Source: Halarcobacter mediterraneus
GTDB lineage: Bacteria; Campylobacterota; Campylobacteria; Campylobacterales; Arcobacteraceae
Direction of reading: 5' to 3'
Assembly (NCBI RefSeq): GCF_004116625.1
Contig: NZ_NXIE01000006.1
Span: forward strand, 62,001 to 126,000
DNA length: 64,000 nucleotides
Positions 26,943 to 36,050 of the stretch are shown here, piece by piece. The notes below the pieces were generated by a model. It saw only the letters and a list, made by a program, of their open reading frames with translations. It was not told the origin of the DNA and did not search any database. The translations under genes were made by a program, and so were the position numbers. Position 1 is the stretch's first letter. Every line of letters starts with the position of its first letter.

Positions 26943-28691
26943 TTATAGATCATCTTCATAAATATTAAATTTATGAAGAAGTCTAAAGTTTTTCTCACTA
27001 GAATCAATATCTGACAACTCTTTAAGGTTTTCTTTAATCCAAGTGTTATTTTTTACTCTACACATTAAATCCCATCCTAACCTATTGATTTCACTATTTT
27101 TATTATTAAATTTTAAAGAATTTTTAATCATTCCAAAAAAGAATTTTATTGTTTCTTTCTGTTCTCTTAAATTATCAATTATATCTCCATTACTGTTAAC
27201 AATTTTCCATTGTCCAAAGCAATATTTTTCATAGTCAAAAATTTTATTTTCTTCCAAAATATCTTTAAAATGTTGATTTAGTTCTTTACAACAAATAGCA
27301 AAATCATTTCCCTCAATATTCTTATCAAATGTATCTATTGGATCTTTATAAGCTATATTGGCTCTATCTTCCCAATCTGCAAATATATTTAAACTGTATT
27401 CATTAAAATTTGCAGCACCTAATAAATAAAAATTCTTTGGATACACTAACTTCAATGAATTTCCTGAAATTCTATTCGTAATTGGAACAATAGGTATATC
27501 TTTGCAATGTTCATCCATAAAAGTATTCCATTCTTTTATGAAGTCATTTGCACTGTCAAAGTATTCAGTAAAAATCTCATTTCCTTCATCTACTTCTTTT
27601 ACAACTCTTTTTTGTTGAGATTTAAATAAAGGTGTATATTCTGAAAGTAATGATGAAATATCTTGATTGTGAAAGTCATCAAGAAAAACAACGTGATCAA
27701 TTTTTGGATTTACAATAGCAGACATTAGAAATTGAAGAAATTCTCCAAATTTAATTTCTTTTTTTATACTATCAATAGTAATTGCCAAGTCAGTATTTTG
27801 TAATCCTTTATATTCATTTCCAATACCACCTGAAACTGGAACTTTTAAATATTTATAATCAATATGATTTGTTCCAGTTTTGAAAATTTGTTTTTCCTCA
27901 AATTTGTAACTTTTACCAGTATTAGGTTGTCCAATTATAAATTCAATATTATTGATTTTACTATCTACTTTAACTTCTTCTTTTGGATTAATTTTATTTA
28001 AAAATGATTTAAATTTATTTCCATGACCACTTAAATTTTCTTGATTAGATTCTTCCTCTACAGAAGTATTTTCTACTGATTTATCATCTAAAAAATTAAT
28101 GTACATATTTAAAGTTTGTAAAATCTCACCTGAGTAACTGCCTTTTCTATCCCATTCATAATATCTACCTCCAGATGAAAGTTCTGTTCTAATATTATCA
28201 AGAACATTTAGATCGCTAATTTCAAAAATACTAATAGGATTATCTTCATCAATCTTAATAGGCAATATTTCATCTAAGTACTTTATTCTTGTAGAAATTT
28301 TTTTAGTTCCAAGAGTTAAAGACTCAATATACATGCCAAATCGTTCTCTAATATCCTTTTTATCATTTTCAGAAACTTCTTCACCAAAAACCATTTTTAA
28401 TTGTTCTTCACTTATAAGGGCTACTTCATTAGCTTTTTTTGTTTTATAATATAAAGTATAAGGAATATCTATAGTTTTATTCAAGTCTTCTTTCTCATCT
28501 AATTTAATTGACTTGCCATTATTAGTAATTAAAAATTTAAATCTAATATTGAATAACTCATCAGAATTGTCATCAGTATAAACATATAATATATCTTTAT
28601 CTTCTATACTATGATTCTTATATAACTCTTTTTGTAACTCTTCAATTAAAATTTCTTCTTCTTTTCTATTTTTTACTAACCATGTATTCAT
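26943..28691 (-). CDS. McrB-like AAA+ GTPase subunit (LlaJI.R1-like)
   Basis: A 582-residue protein. About 230 N-terminal residues precede an AAA+ domain with Walker A GQPNTGKSY (about 254-262) and Walker B HVVFLDDFHNQDISSLLSEY, closely patterned on McrB. The McrB NTAD-type guanine motif is changed to ANFNEYS (family MNTADRS), so nucleotide preference may differ. It would translocate on DNA and activate the McrC-like nuclease. Its start overlaps the stop of the 204-residue gene as TAATG. Confidence 0.8.
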   Translation of the reverse strand: MNTWLVKNRKEEEILIEELQKELYKNHSIEDKDILYVYTDDNSDELFNIRFKFLITNNGKSIKLDEKEDLNKTIDIPYTLYYKTKKANEVALISEEQLKMVFGEEVSENDKKDIRERFGMYIESLTLGTKKISTRIKYLDEILPIKIDEDNPISIFEISDLNVLDNIRTELSSGGRYYEWDRKGSYSGEILQTLNMYINFLDDKSVENTSVEEESNQENLSGHGNKFKSFLNKINPKEEVKVDSKINNIEFIIGQPNTGKSYKFEEKQIFKTGTNHIDYKYLKVPVSGGIGNEYKGLQNTDLAITIDSIKKEIKFGEFLQFLMSAIVNPKIDHVVFLDDFHNQDISSLLSEYTPLFKSQQKRVVKEVDEGNEIFTEYFDSANDFIKEWNTFMDEHCKDIPIVPITNRISGNSLKLVYPKNFYLLGAANFNEYSLNIFADWEDRANIAYKDPIDTFDKNIEGNDFAICCKELNQHFKDILEENKIFDYEKYCFGQWKIVNSNGDIIDNLREQKETIKFFFGMIKNSLKFNNKNSEINRLGWDLMCRVKNNTWIKENLKELSDIDSSEKNFRLLHKFNIYEDDL

Positions 28692-29305
28692 TATAATATT
28701 TCCTCTAATTCATTAAACTCTTCAACTTTATCAATATGAAACGGAATGCCTAAATATTTTCCACCATTTCCATTATATTCCCAAACAGTAAAATCTTTAA
28801 CTTCATTACTAAACTTTAATTCAGAATCACTTTTATATACATCAAATTTATATAAAAAGTTTTCTGTGTTATTAGTAATACTTTCAGATGTATTTTTATT
28901 TGGATTTTCTATCAATAACCTATATTTATTAATTTCAGTATTGTGTCTTTCAAGTAAATATTTAAAATACCTATCACTTTTTATAAAAAAAGAATAATTA
29001 TTTGAGCCATCAATTAAAATTGTCAAAGTAACGATATCCCCTGGCTGCATATTTGTTCTTATTATATATTTTCCCAAATTTTTTAACCAAAATTCAGGTT
29101 GCTTATGTTGTTGTTTTAAATCTACTTCAAAACTTCCCAAAATATAATCGACTATCTCTATTTTAACAGTATCATAAGAGTGAGTTTTCTTTAAATCATA
29201 AAATTCTTTAAAAATAGGGAATCTATAAACATTGATATATTTGTCTTTCCCAGCATATCCAGTAAGTTGTCTTGTAGCAATTATTTTATATTCATATTTT
29301 TTCAT
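28691..29305 (-). CDS. unknown protein of the restriction operon
   Basis: A 204-residue protein with no family I recognise. The first 115 residues are beta-rich (YEYKIIATRQLTGYAG, then WLKNLGKYIIRTNMQPGDIVTLTILID); this could be a B3-like or other DNA-recognition domain, which is speculation. The C-terminal part ends in IPFHIDKVEEFNELEEIL. It overlaps the McrB-like gene and follows the methyltransferases, so it is probably part of the restriction machinery. LlaJI itself has no separate gene here, which makes it the odd member of the operon. Confidence 0.65.
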   Translation of the reverse strand: MKKYEYKIIATRQLTGYAGKDKYINVYRFPIFKEFYDLKKTHSYDTVKIEIVDYILGSFEVDLKQQHKQPEFWLKNLGKYIIRTNMQPGDIVTLTILIDGSNNYSFFIKSDRYFKYLLERHNTEINKYRLLIENPNKNTSESITNNTENFLYKFDVYKSDSELKFSNEVKDFTVWEYNGNGGKYLGIPFHIDKVEEFNELEEIL

Positions 29306-29308
29306 TAT

Positions 29309-29333
29309 TAAGCACCAAGTTATTTGGTGCTTA
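29309..29333 (-). promoter_or_regulatory. hairpin covering the ribosome site between modification and restriction genes
   Basis: A perfect 10-base stem (29309-29318 with 29324-29333) with a 5-base loop. It ends three bases before the ATG of the first restriction-side gene, so in the mRNA it would occupy the Shine-Dalgarno region. It could be an attenuator or translational brake separating methyltransferase expression from nuclease expression. Confidence 0.55.
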
Positions 29334-29364
29334 TTTTAGCAAAAATTATTATAAAAACAAGTAA

Positions 29365-30852
29365 TTAAATATATTTTTTATAAACTTTTGCAAAAACTTG
29401 TCCCATTAGAGGTGGGACAGCATTACCTATTTGCATATAAGTTTTTAAGTAAGCTCCTAAAAATAAATAGTTATCAGGAAAAGATTGAACTCTTGCAGCT
29501 TCTCTTGGAGTTAAACTTCTTACTTGAGTAGGATGAATATGAGAATGACAATCCATCTTCATATGTGCAGTAATCGTACGTGAAGGTTCATTTTCAATTA
29601 ACTTAAAATATTTATCTTTAAATAAATGGTTTCTATGACTATAAGGCATTATATCTTTTATTGATTCACAAGTTGAGTCTGCACCTTGTTGTAATGTTTT
29701 ATAAATTAGAATATTGTTCTGATTTTGATATCTGGCTTTATGATTAAATGTATAATCAAATTCTTCATCATTATTTATTAATTTTATATAATCATTAGAT
29801 TTATTTTTATATTCATTAATGTCTATCTTTTTACCCGATATTTCACAATCAATTTCTGTTGTATTTTTAACAGTTGGACACTCTAAATTTTTAATATTTT
29901 CAAGAGCATCTTTTAAGACATATTTTGTTTTGTTTTTTATTTCTAATTCAATTTCATTCATTAAAATATCAGGTGTAATATTCTTAGAACTCATATATTC
30001 CTTACTCACACCAACATAAATTAATCTAATTCTTTTTTGAGGTACAGAAAAATCACTTGAATCATATAATTTATATTTTACTTCATAGTCAATCTTTTTA
30101 AAATCTTCTACAACTTCATCAGCAACTTTTAACATACCTCTAACATTTTCCATTAGTATGAACTTAGGTCTTATTTTTTCTACAGCTTTAACATAATATT
30201 TATATAAAACATTTCTTGGGTCATCAATTATTCTTTGCTGATTTGCACTACTAAAAGATTGACAAGGAGGTCCTCCAATTATTACATCTACATCAGACAC
30301 TACATGCTTTTCAATATTATCTACAATTTCTTTTATATCAGCACTCAAAATTTTTTCTGAATTTAAATCTGGGTGATTATACTTATAAGTTTCAATAGCA
30401 CAAGGTTCTATATCATTTGCTAATTCTATTTGATAACCCTCTTTTACAAACCCCCAACTAAAACCACCTGCACCACAAAATAAATCTATTATTTTTGGTT
30501 TATTACTTTCAACTCTTTTATCTTGTAGTTCTTTTCGATATGAGTTATAAAATTTATTTAATATATAATTTGTTTTCTTTTTATTTTTTATATAGAAACT
30601 TAATACTTTTAATAAATCTCCATATTCACTTTTTAAAATCTTTTTCAATAATGGTAAATCATCTTCAATTTTTAATATTCCAATTAAAGCTAATTCTTTT
30701 AAAACACCTTTTTTATCTATTTCTTGTTTATCTAAATCTATTTTATTTTTTTTACAAAACTTTATTATCAGTTGATTTATAATATTCACTTTTTCAATAA
30801 AAAACTTTTTATCATTTGAATCTACTAAATCATTTATATTTCTAAATATCAT
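29365..30852 (-). CDS. C5-cytosine DNA methyltransferase (second of pair)
   Basis: A 495-residue m5C methyltransferase. An N-terminal extension of about 125 helical residues precedes motif I (IDLFCGAGGFSWGF), motif IV GGPPCQSFSS with the catalytic Cys, motif VI MENVRG, motif VIII PQKRIRLIYVG and motif X QIGNAVPP. It methylates cytosine in double-stranded DNA. It starts three bases after the other C5 methyltransferase ends. Two such enzymes with McrB and McrC-like partners match the LlaJI layout, where each methylase modifies one strand of an asymmetric site. Confidence 0.93.
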   Translation of the reverse strand: MIFRNINDLVDSNDKKFFIEKVNIINQLIIKFCKKNKIDLDKQEIDKKGVLKELALIGILKIEDDLPLLKKILKSEYGDLLKVLSFYIKNKKKTNYILNKFYNSYRKELQDKRVESNKPKIIDLFCGAGGFSWGFVKEGYQIELANDIEPCAIETYKYNHPDLNSEKILSADIKEIVDNIEKHVVSDVDVIIGGPPCQSFSSANQQRIIDDPRNVLYKYYVKAVEKIRPKFILMENVRGMLKVADEVVEDFKKIDYEVKYKLYDSSDFSVPQKRIRLIYVGVSKEYMSSKNITPDILMNEIELEIKNKTKYVLKDALENIKNLECPTVKNTTEIDCEISGKKIDINEYKNKSNDYIKLINNDEEFDYTFNHKARYQNQNNILIYKTLQQGADSTCESIKDIMPYSHRNHLFKDKYFKLIENEPSRTITAHMKMDCHSHIHPTQVRSLTPREAARVQSFPDNYLFLGAYLKTYMQIGNAVPPLMGQVFAKVYKKYI

Positions 30853-30855
30853 ATT

Positions 30856-32034
30856 CTAATTTTTCTCACTTAAAAATTTTTTCAATACTTTTGCAATTTG
30901 TTTAGCAAATAAAGGTGGGACAGCATTACCAATCTGTTTATATTGTTGTGTTTTAGAACAAGGGAAAACAAAATTATCTGGGAAAGATTGAAGTCTTGCA
31001 GCTTCTCTTGGTGTTAATGTTCTTTCTTGAGAATGATCTGGGTGAATAAATTGATTACCATCTTTATACAAATGTGCAATAATAGTTTTTGATGGTTTAT
31101 CAAAAAATTGAACAACATAACTATTGTTAAATAATCTTTTTTTAGGATGAATTAAATGCGCTTTATTTTCATATAATTCTTCTAAAGTCCATTTATTTTT
31201 ACTCATATGTTTGTAACGTTCTTTATCTAAACTATTATGGTTTCTTGCCACATGATGATGTAAATAATCATAATTCTCAGGTCTAATTTGTTCCAAATAC
31301 TTTGATACTTTTTTAGGTCTAAATTTCACTAAATCTTTACCCTCTCCTGGTAATAAACTAGGTAAATCAGAAATTGCTTCTTCTACTGTTACTTTCTCTA
31401 TTTTCTTTGAAACTTCATTCAATTCATTATATACATCATTTACATCAATATTTAAATCTCTTCTAACACCAATTAATATAACTCTTTTCCTTTCTTGAGG
31501 AACACCAAAGTCAACTGCATTTAAAAGAATTTTATCTTTGTCCTCTATTATTTTATAATTCTTTTTCATATCTTCATAAATTTTATGAATTATCAATTCA
31601 CCATTTACTTTAGTGGATAATATTCCACTGACATTTTCAAAAACGAAAAATTTTGGTTTATAGTGATTTAATACTTTAATATAATTCTCATATAAATAGT
31701 TTCTTGGGTCTTTTTTCATTCCATGGGGGTCTCTAGCTTTACCTTGCGATGAGAAAGATTGACAAGGAGGTCCACCAATTATTACATCAACATCATTGTC
31801 TTGAACACAATCATCAATTATTTTTAATATATTTTCACTAGTAATATCTGTAGGTTTAACTTTTTCAATTTCATTTTCATTATATTTATAAAATCTCATT
31901 CTCTCTTTTAAAGTATCACAAGCATATTTATCAAACTCTACGTGAGATAGAGCTTTATATCCCTCTTGATAAAATCCTTCAGCAAAACCTCCAGCACCTG
32001 CAAATAAATCTATAAATGTATATTTCTTTTTCAT
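30856..32034 (-). CDS. C5-cytosine DNA methyltransferase (first of pair)
   Basis: An m5C methyltransferase of about 392 residues with motif I FIDLFAGAGGFAEGF right at the N-terminus, motif IV GGPPCQSFSSQGKARDP, motif VI FENVSG, PQERKRVILIGVR and QIGNAVPP. The ATG at 32034 (MKKKYTFIDLF) is preferred over one 17 codons upstream, because family members begin close to motif I. It is the first gene of the restriction-modification operon and probably protects one strand of the recognition site. Confidence 0.93.
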   Translation of the reverse strand: MKKKYTFIDLFAGAGGFAEGFYQEGYKALSHVEFDKYACDTLKERMRFYKYNENEIEKVKPTDITSENILKIIDDCVQDNDVDVIIGGPPCQSFSSQGKARDPHGMKKDPRNYLYENYIKVLNHYKPKFFVFENVSGILSTKVNGELIIHKIYEDMKKNYKIIEDKDKILLNAVDFGVPQERKRVILIGVRRDLNIDVNDVYNELNEVSKKIEKVTVEEAISDLPSLLPGEGKDLVKFRPKKVSKYLEQIRPENYDYLHHHVARNHNSLDKERYKHMSKNKWTLEELYENKAHLIHPKKRLFNNSYVVQFFDKPSKTIIAHLYKDGNQFIHPDHSQERTLTPREAARLQSFPDNFVFPCSKTQQYKQIGNAVPPLFAKQIAKVLKKFLSEKN

Positions 32035-32089
32035 ATAACCAATCAATTTTTTATTGGAATTATATCGCAAAGTTTCTGGAAACACAATT

Positions 32090-33580
32090 TCATTGCAAAT
32101 TGTAATTCTTATTTTTTAAATAATCTTCCTTACTAAAAACACCCTCCTCAAAAGGATAATCCTTAACAGTCTCCTCAATATACTTTTTCATATCATTTTC
32201 AAACTTTTCATTTTTCTTTTTTGAATTGATTTTTATATCTTTTATAAAGTTATCAGGAACATATAAAGTTCTTACATTATAGTATTCACTTTCATTTTTT
32301 ATTATCATTTCACCAACTCCAAATTCTTTTACATTTATCCCCATTTCTTCCAATGGCTCTTTATCAATAACCGAATGAATACCCTCATCACTTTCTGTTT
32401 TATGCAAAATCCTAAAAATAGTATTATTTTTAATTGAGTTAGTTATTCCACTACCAACAGAAGTGAAAATCTGTGTCGCATAAAACAATTTAAACCCACT
32501 ACTTCTTGAAGTTCTAAACAAACTTTCAATAATTTCTTTTATTTTATCTTGTATAAACTTTTCTTCTTTTGTATTTGCTTTATAATCTAATATTTCAGCA
32601 ATTTCATCAAAGAAGACATAAATATAATAATTAGTAAATTTCTTCTTATTATGGGCTTTTAAGAACTTCTGTCTTGCTTTATTCATTATGTCTAATCTAA
32701 CTAATTTTTTATAGAGTTCTTTTCTATTATCTGTATAGGTAAAGATTTTATTAGTTTTAAATCTCTTTTCTAAATTTTCGTAAGGTTGGCTTTCAACTCC
32801 ACCCTTAAAGTCTATAAAATTCAATTCATAAACAGTATCAAAGTTATAAAAAATAGAAAATAATACATGATTTAGGGTATTTGATTTACCACCTCCCGAA
32901 GTTCCAAGTAGTGCAAAAGAGTGAGGGAGAGAAGAAAGACTTATATATTTAGCAACTCTTTTTTCTTTAAATCCACCTTCAAATCCTAAAAATAGATAAC
33001 CTTTTTTCATATAGTCTTTTGGAGATAATCCTTTAATCTCTTCAATACTAGGAGTAGGATTTTTAAATCTAACCATAACCCCTAATTTGTTATATCTCTT
33101 AATCTCACAACTACCCATTTTATTTCTTTGTGTCATATTCTCAAATTGTTTTAAAAACTTGTCATATTCCATTGTTTCCCCTGCAACAACTTCATATATA
33201 TACCCATCTTTTAGTTTTTTCTTTAAATAGTAATTCTCTAATCCAAAGTTTGCTAATTTTCTTTGCTCTATCTTTTTTGAAATAATTGTTTTAATATATA
33301 GAAAAGTAAAAATAAACCCTAAACTAATATGTAAGATATAGGTTTTAACTACTTCTATAAATCCACTAACTTTTGAAATAAAATATATATTTTTAATCTC
33401 ACTAATTATTGAAGAAAATAAGATTTTAAAATTTAGTTCTTGTAAATAATAGATTTTAAAAATAGCAAGGGAAAAAATAAAAGAAGAGATTAAAATAAAT
33501 AAAATAACTCCTACAACATAGGCACCGTTTAAGTTGCCAAATTTATCATAAGAGCCAAATTCATATTTTACTTTTGTCAT
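32090..33580 (-). CDS. FtsK/TraB-like DNA translocase
   Basis: A 496-residue protein with two N-terminal membrane helices (about 21-42 and 80-98), then an FtsK/SpoIIIE motor. Walker A is GTSGGGKS (226-233), Walker B is VFFDEIAEIL, and the later ATQIFTSVGSGITNSIKNN block is typical of FtsK-type pumps. No KOPS-binding gamma domain is seen. This layout matches coupling proteins of Gram-positive conjugation (TcpA) and the TraB pumps of actinomycete elements more than VirD4. It probably moves element DNA between cells or across the membrane. Confidence 0.83.
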   Translation of the reverse strand: MTKVKYEFGSYDKFGNLNGAYVVGVILFILISSFIFSLAIFKIYYLQELNFKILFSSIISEIKNIYFISKVSGFIEVVKTYILHISLGFIFTFLYIKTIISKKIEQRKLANFGLENYYLKKKLKDGYIYEVVAGETMEYDKFLKQFENMTQRNKMGSCEIKRYNKLGVMVRFKNPTPSIEEIKGLSPKDYMKKGYLFLGFEGGFKEKRVAKYISLSSLPHSFALLGTSGGGKSNTLNHVLFSIFYNFDTVYELNFIDFKGGVESQPYENLEKRFKTNKIFTYTDNRKELYKKLVRLDIMNKARQKFLKAHNKKKFTNYYIYVFFDEIAEILDYKANTKEEKFIQDKIKEIIESLFRTSRSSGFKLFYATQIFTSVGSGITNSIKNNTIFRILHKTESDEGIHSVIDKEPLEEMGINVKEFGVGEMIIKNESEYYNVRTLYVPDNFIKDIKINSKKKNEKFENDMKKYIEETVKDYPFEEGVFSKEDYLKNKNYNLQ

Positions 33581-33772
33581 TTAATTTTCTTCTATTAAAA
33601 TTTTTGGTTCTTTTAACATCTCTTCTTTAATCTCTTTATGCTTTTTTATCTCTTCATTTACATTTATAGATACATTATTTGTATTATTAAAAATCATATT
33701 TAAAAGAAGTAAAACAATAACAAGTAATCTATAAGGTATCTTTTCAGTAATTAAAAATTTAAAATAATTCAT
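33581..33772 (-). CDS. small single-helix membrane protein
   Basis: A 63-residue protein with one membrane helix (about 13-29, YRLLVIVLLLLNMIF) and a charged C-terminal tail rich in Lys and Glu. It directly abuts the translocase gene and overlaps the next small gene by 14 bases, so it is probably an accessory of the translocase. Confidence 0.6.
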   Translation of the reverse strand: MNYFKFLITEKIPYRLLVIVLLLLNMIFNNTNNVSINVNEEIKKHKEIKEEMLKEPKILIEEN

Positions 33773-33962
33773 ATTCTTCCTTTAATAATTCAATCTCTTC
33801 AAATTGAAGTTTTATATACTCTTCATTTGTAAAGAGTTCAGTTTTATTTTTATGACAATTTGTCGCAAGTTTTGATTTTTTATTATGAAGTTCTTCTAAT
33901 TTAAAATAAGTAGCCACATCCATATTATTTATTGTTGTATCAATTGAAGTATCTATAATCAT
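33759..33962 (-). CDS. small helical protein of the transfer operon
   Basis: A 67-residue soluble, mostly helical protein of unknown function. It overlaps the 63-residue gene downstream and abuts the 55-residue gene upstream. A GACAATTTGTC palindrome (33854-33864) lies inside it, the same motif found near 40.8 and 41.3 kb. Confidence 0.55.
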   Translation of the reverse strand: MIIDTSIDTTINNMDVATYFKLEELHNKKSKLATNCHKNKTELFTNEEYIKLQFEEIELLKEEYELF

Positions 33963-34130
33963 TTAAAACACCTCTAACAATTTTTTATCAAGTAATAGTA
34001 ATAACTCTTTATAGTTGTTATTTAAAACCTCTAATTGTTGTTTTAATATTAAGTAATCTTCAACACTTTCAATATATTCTAATCTCTCACAGAATATTAA
34101 ATTCAATTCTTGTATGTAATGTTCAATCAT
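33963..34130 (-). CDS. tiny coiled-coil protein, 55 aa
   Basis: A 55-residue frame from MIEHYIQELN to KKLLEVF, with strong heptad character (LILKQQLEVLNNNYKELLLLLDKK). The ATG follows AAAGGGTTTGAA and the stop directly abuts the ATG of the next gene. It fills an otherwise unexplained gap in a tightly packed operon, which is the main support for it being real. Confidence 0.55.
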   Translation of the reverse strand: MIEHYIQELNLIFCERLEYIESVEDYLILKQQLEVLNNNYKELLLLLDKKLLEVF

Positions 34131-34165
34131 TTCAAACCCTTTAAAGCTAAAAGAAAAATTTTCTT

Positions 34166-34726
34166 TTAGGCTTTTGGTTGATTTAATAAAATAGGTTTTT
34201 CAACACTTGAATAGAATGTTCCAAAATCTGTTGTTGCTACATTTACACCTCTAACAACTACTTCTTTCCCTTTAAGATTATCAAGTTCAATTTTTTTAGT
34301 GTTTTTAATCTTGATATTAAATAAATCTGTTCTTGTTCCATTTGAGATAATACTTTGAATTGTTGAGTGAGTAAGTTTTTTATTTGTATTTTTATCTATT
34401 GAAGTGCTTTCAATAATATTATCAACTTTTAAAGTGATTTCTCTATTTATTTTAAAATCTTCATCTATATCAACTTTTTTAATATCACTACCAGCATAAA
34501 AAACTTTAATTCCATTTTTATATTCTTTTGGCTCTTCAACTTTTACAGTTTTACCAATCAAAGCTTTTAAACTATCTTCTTTATATAGTTTATGTATCTT
34601 AACAGTATGTTTTAACAATTTACCATTGTCAAAAGAGATGTTTTGAATTTGAAAAGTTCCCTCTTCTTCATTGATTTCATAACCACTAATTTTTACAAAT
34701 AAATCTACTTTTAAAAAATTTTTCAT
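34166..34726 (-). CDS. OB-fold-like protein, possible ssDNA-binding protein
   Basis: A 186-residue, beta-rich protein made of two similar halves, each with a hydrophobic core and a GK(T/E)V(K/V)V strand: LIGKTVKVEEPKEY in the first half and LKGKEVVVRGVNV in the second. That pattern suggests a double OB fold. Its place at the start of the transfer operon, on an element with a rolling-circle initiator, suggests it coats single-stranded DNA. This is inference; I do not recognise the family. Confidence 0.45.
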   Translation of the reverse strand: MKNFLKVDLFVKISGYEINEEEGTFQIQNISFDNGKLLKHTVKIHKLYKEDSLKALIGKTVKVEEPKEYKNGIKVFYAGSDIKKVDIDEDFKINREITLKVDNIIESTSIDKNTNKKLTHSTIQSIISNGTRTDLFNIKIKNTKKIELDNLKGKEVVVRGVNVATTDFGTFYSSVEKPILLNQPKA

Positions 34727-34856
34727 TGTCTTTTTTCCTTATAATTTTTATATTTTGAAACTTCTTTTTATGTTTCTATTTTTATTATAAGAAGTAATTT
34801 TAATTTTTTTAAAGATGAAGTTAGAAATTTTGAAATTTGTTAAAAAAGAAGATTTT

Positions 34857-34884
34857 AAACCCAAACTAAAAAAAGTTTAGGTTT
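34857..34884 (-). terminator. terminator of the secreted-protein operon
   Basis: Eleven-base arms (34857-34867 and 34874-34884, one G-T pair) with a loop of six A (T on the minus strand), followed on the minus strand by TTAAAATCTTCTTTTTT. It lies five bases past the end of the 296-residue gene. Confidence 0.75.
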
Positions 34885-34888
34885 AGAA

Positions 34889-35779
34889 TTATAGATTTTT
34901 TGTATAAAGTATTTTGATATTTTTATCGTCATAATCTTTATACATATCATAAGTTTTAGCAGTTTTTACTAATAATTCAATTCTAATAAGTTTTATATCA
35001 GTGATAGTTTTAAGTTGCTGATAACTTAGATTAGTTTTTTTACCATTAGAAGAGTTTCCTATTATAGGTTTAGTAGTGTTATAATTTATAAAATCTTTTG
35101 AATAACTTGAATCTCCAGGCACTCCAATTTTACTATCTACAACTTTATAAACAAACCTAAGATAATATCCATTAGGATATTTATATTTTGAGATATGTTC
35201 TTTTGCTTTATCCTTTTTTATTGGGAAATTAAAATATTTATAAATAGCTTTTTTATCACTTTCATCAATAAGATTTAAATATGTTTCATAAAATTCATTA
35301 TCTAATCTATGAAAGTAATATTTATCATTCATAATATATTTACTAACAAAAAAGGGGAAATATTCTTCATTAAAATTATATTTATCCCGTTTAACCTCTT
35401 TTATTAAAAAGAACTCTTTATTTTTAATATTATCTTCTGCTTTTGCCATTTTGTCTAACATAAAGTTTTTATTTTTAGCTAATACTTCATTTGCTTCAAA
35501 TTCATTGTTTATATCTTCCCAAAACTTTTTACTTTGTTTATCAATTAAGAGTTTTTCTTTTCTATCAAGATTATTGTATTTTCCTTGAGCTTCATATAAT
35601 TTAAATTTTGCTTTTGCCATATAAGCTAAAAAGGCTTCACTATTTGTATCAAAGCTTTTACTTTTTTCAAGGTTATAAAGAAAAAAATCTAAACTTTCAT
35701 TAGATGTTGTTTCTAAATTTATTGGACTTGAAAATAGTATATTAAAGCATAAGCCTAAAAGTAAAACTATTTTTTTCAT
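34889..35779 (-). CDS. secreted protein of unknown function
   Basis: A 296-residue protein with a clear signal peptide (residues 1-18, FNILFSSPI). The mature part is helical and rich in Lys, Asp and Tyr (KAEDNIKNKEFFLIKEVKRDKYNF, then YKDYDDKNIKILYTK). No domain is recognised. It is the last gene of a four-gene operon of exported proteins on the element. Confidence 0.6.
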   Translation of the reverse strand: MKKIVLLLGLCFNILFSSPINLETTSNESLDFFLYNLEKSKSFDTNSEAFLAYMAKAKFKLYEAQGKYNNLDRKEKLLIDKQSKKFWEDINNEFEANEVLAKNKNFMLDKMAKAEDNIKNKEFFLIKEVKRDKYNFNEEYFPFFVSKYIMNDKYYFHRLDNEFYETYLNLIDESDKKAIYKYFNFPIKKDKAKEHISKYKYPNGYYLRFVYKVVDSKIGVPGDSSYSKDFINYNTTKPIIGNSSNGKKTNLSYQQLKTITDIKLIRIELLVKTAKTYDMYKDYDDKNIKILYTKNL

Positions 35780-35798
35780 TTATTCTCTCCTTTTAGAA

Positions 35799-36050
35799 CT
35801 ATTCAGACTTTTGAGGAATAGGTTTCTTAGCAAACATAATCCCAACAATTAAAAGAACAACTCCAACAGCTGTAATTACTCCATATTTTATCCATAAAGA
35901 AGTCATTGAAGTTCCAGACATTTGAAGTCCCATCTCTATCATTTTATTTCCTTGTGCTCCTATTAAGTCCAATACATTTATTAAACCAACAAAGCCAACT
36001 AATAAACCTGCTATGATTAAAATTATTCCACCTATTTGTTTTCCAGTCAT
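35799..36050 (-). CDS. small two-helix membrane protein
   Basis: An 83-residue protein from MTGKQIGGIIL, with membrane helices near residues 5-26 and 45-68. The ATG at 36050 overlaps the lipoprotein stop (TAATG); a longer frame begins 27 bases earlier without a ribosome site. Function unknown. A transfer, exclusion or envelope role is possible from its company. Confidence 0.6.
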   Translation of the reverse strand: MTGKQIGGIILIIAGLLVGFVGLINVLDLIGAQGNKMIEMGLQMSGTSMTSLWIKYGVITAVGVVLLIVGIMFAKKPIPQKSE

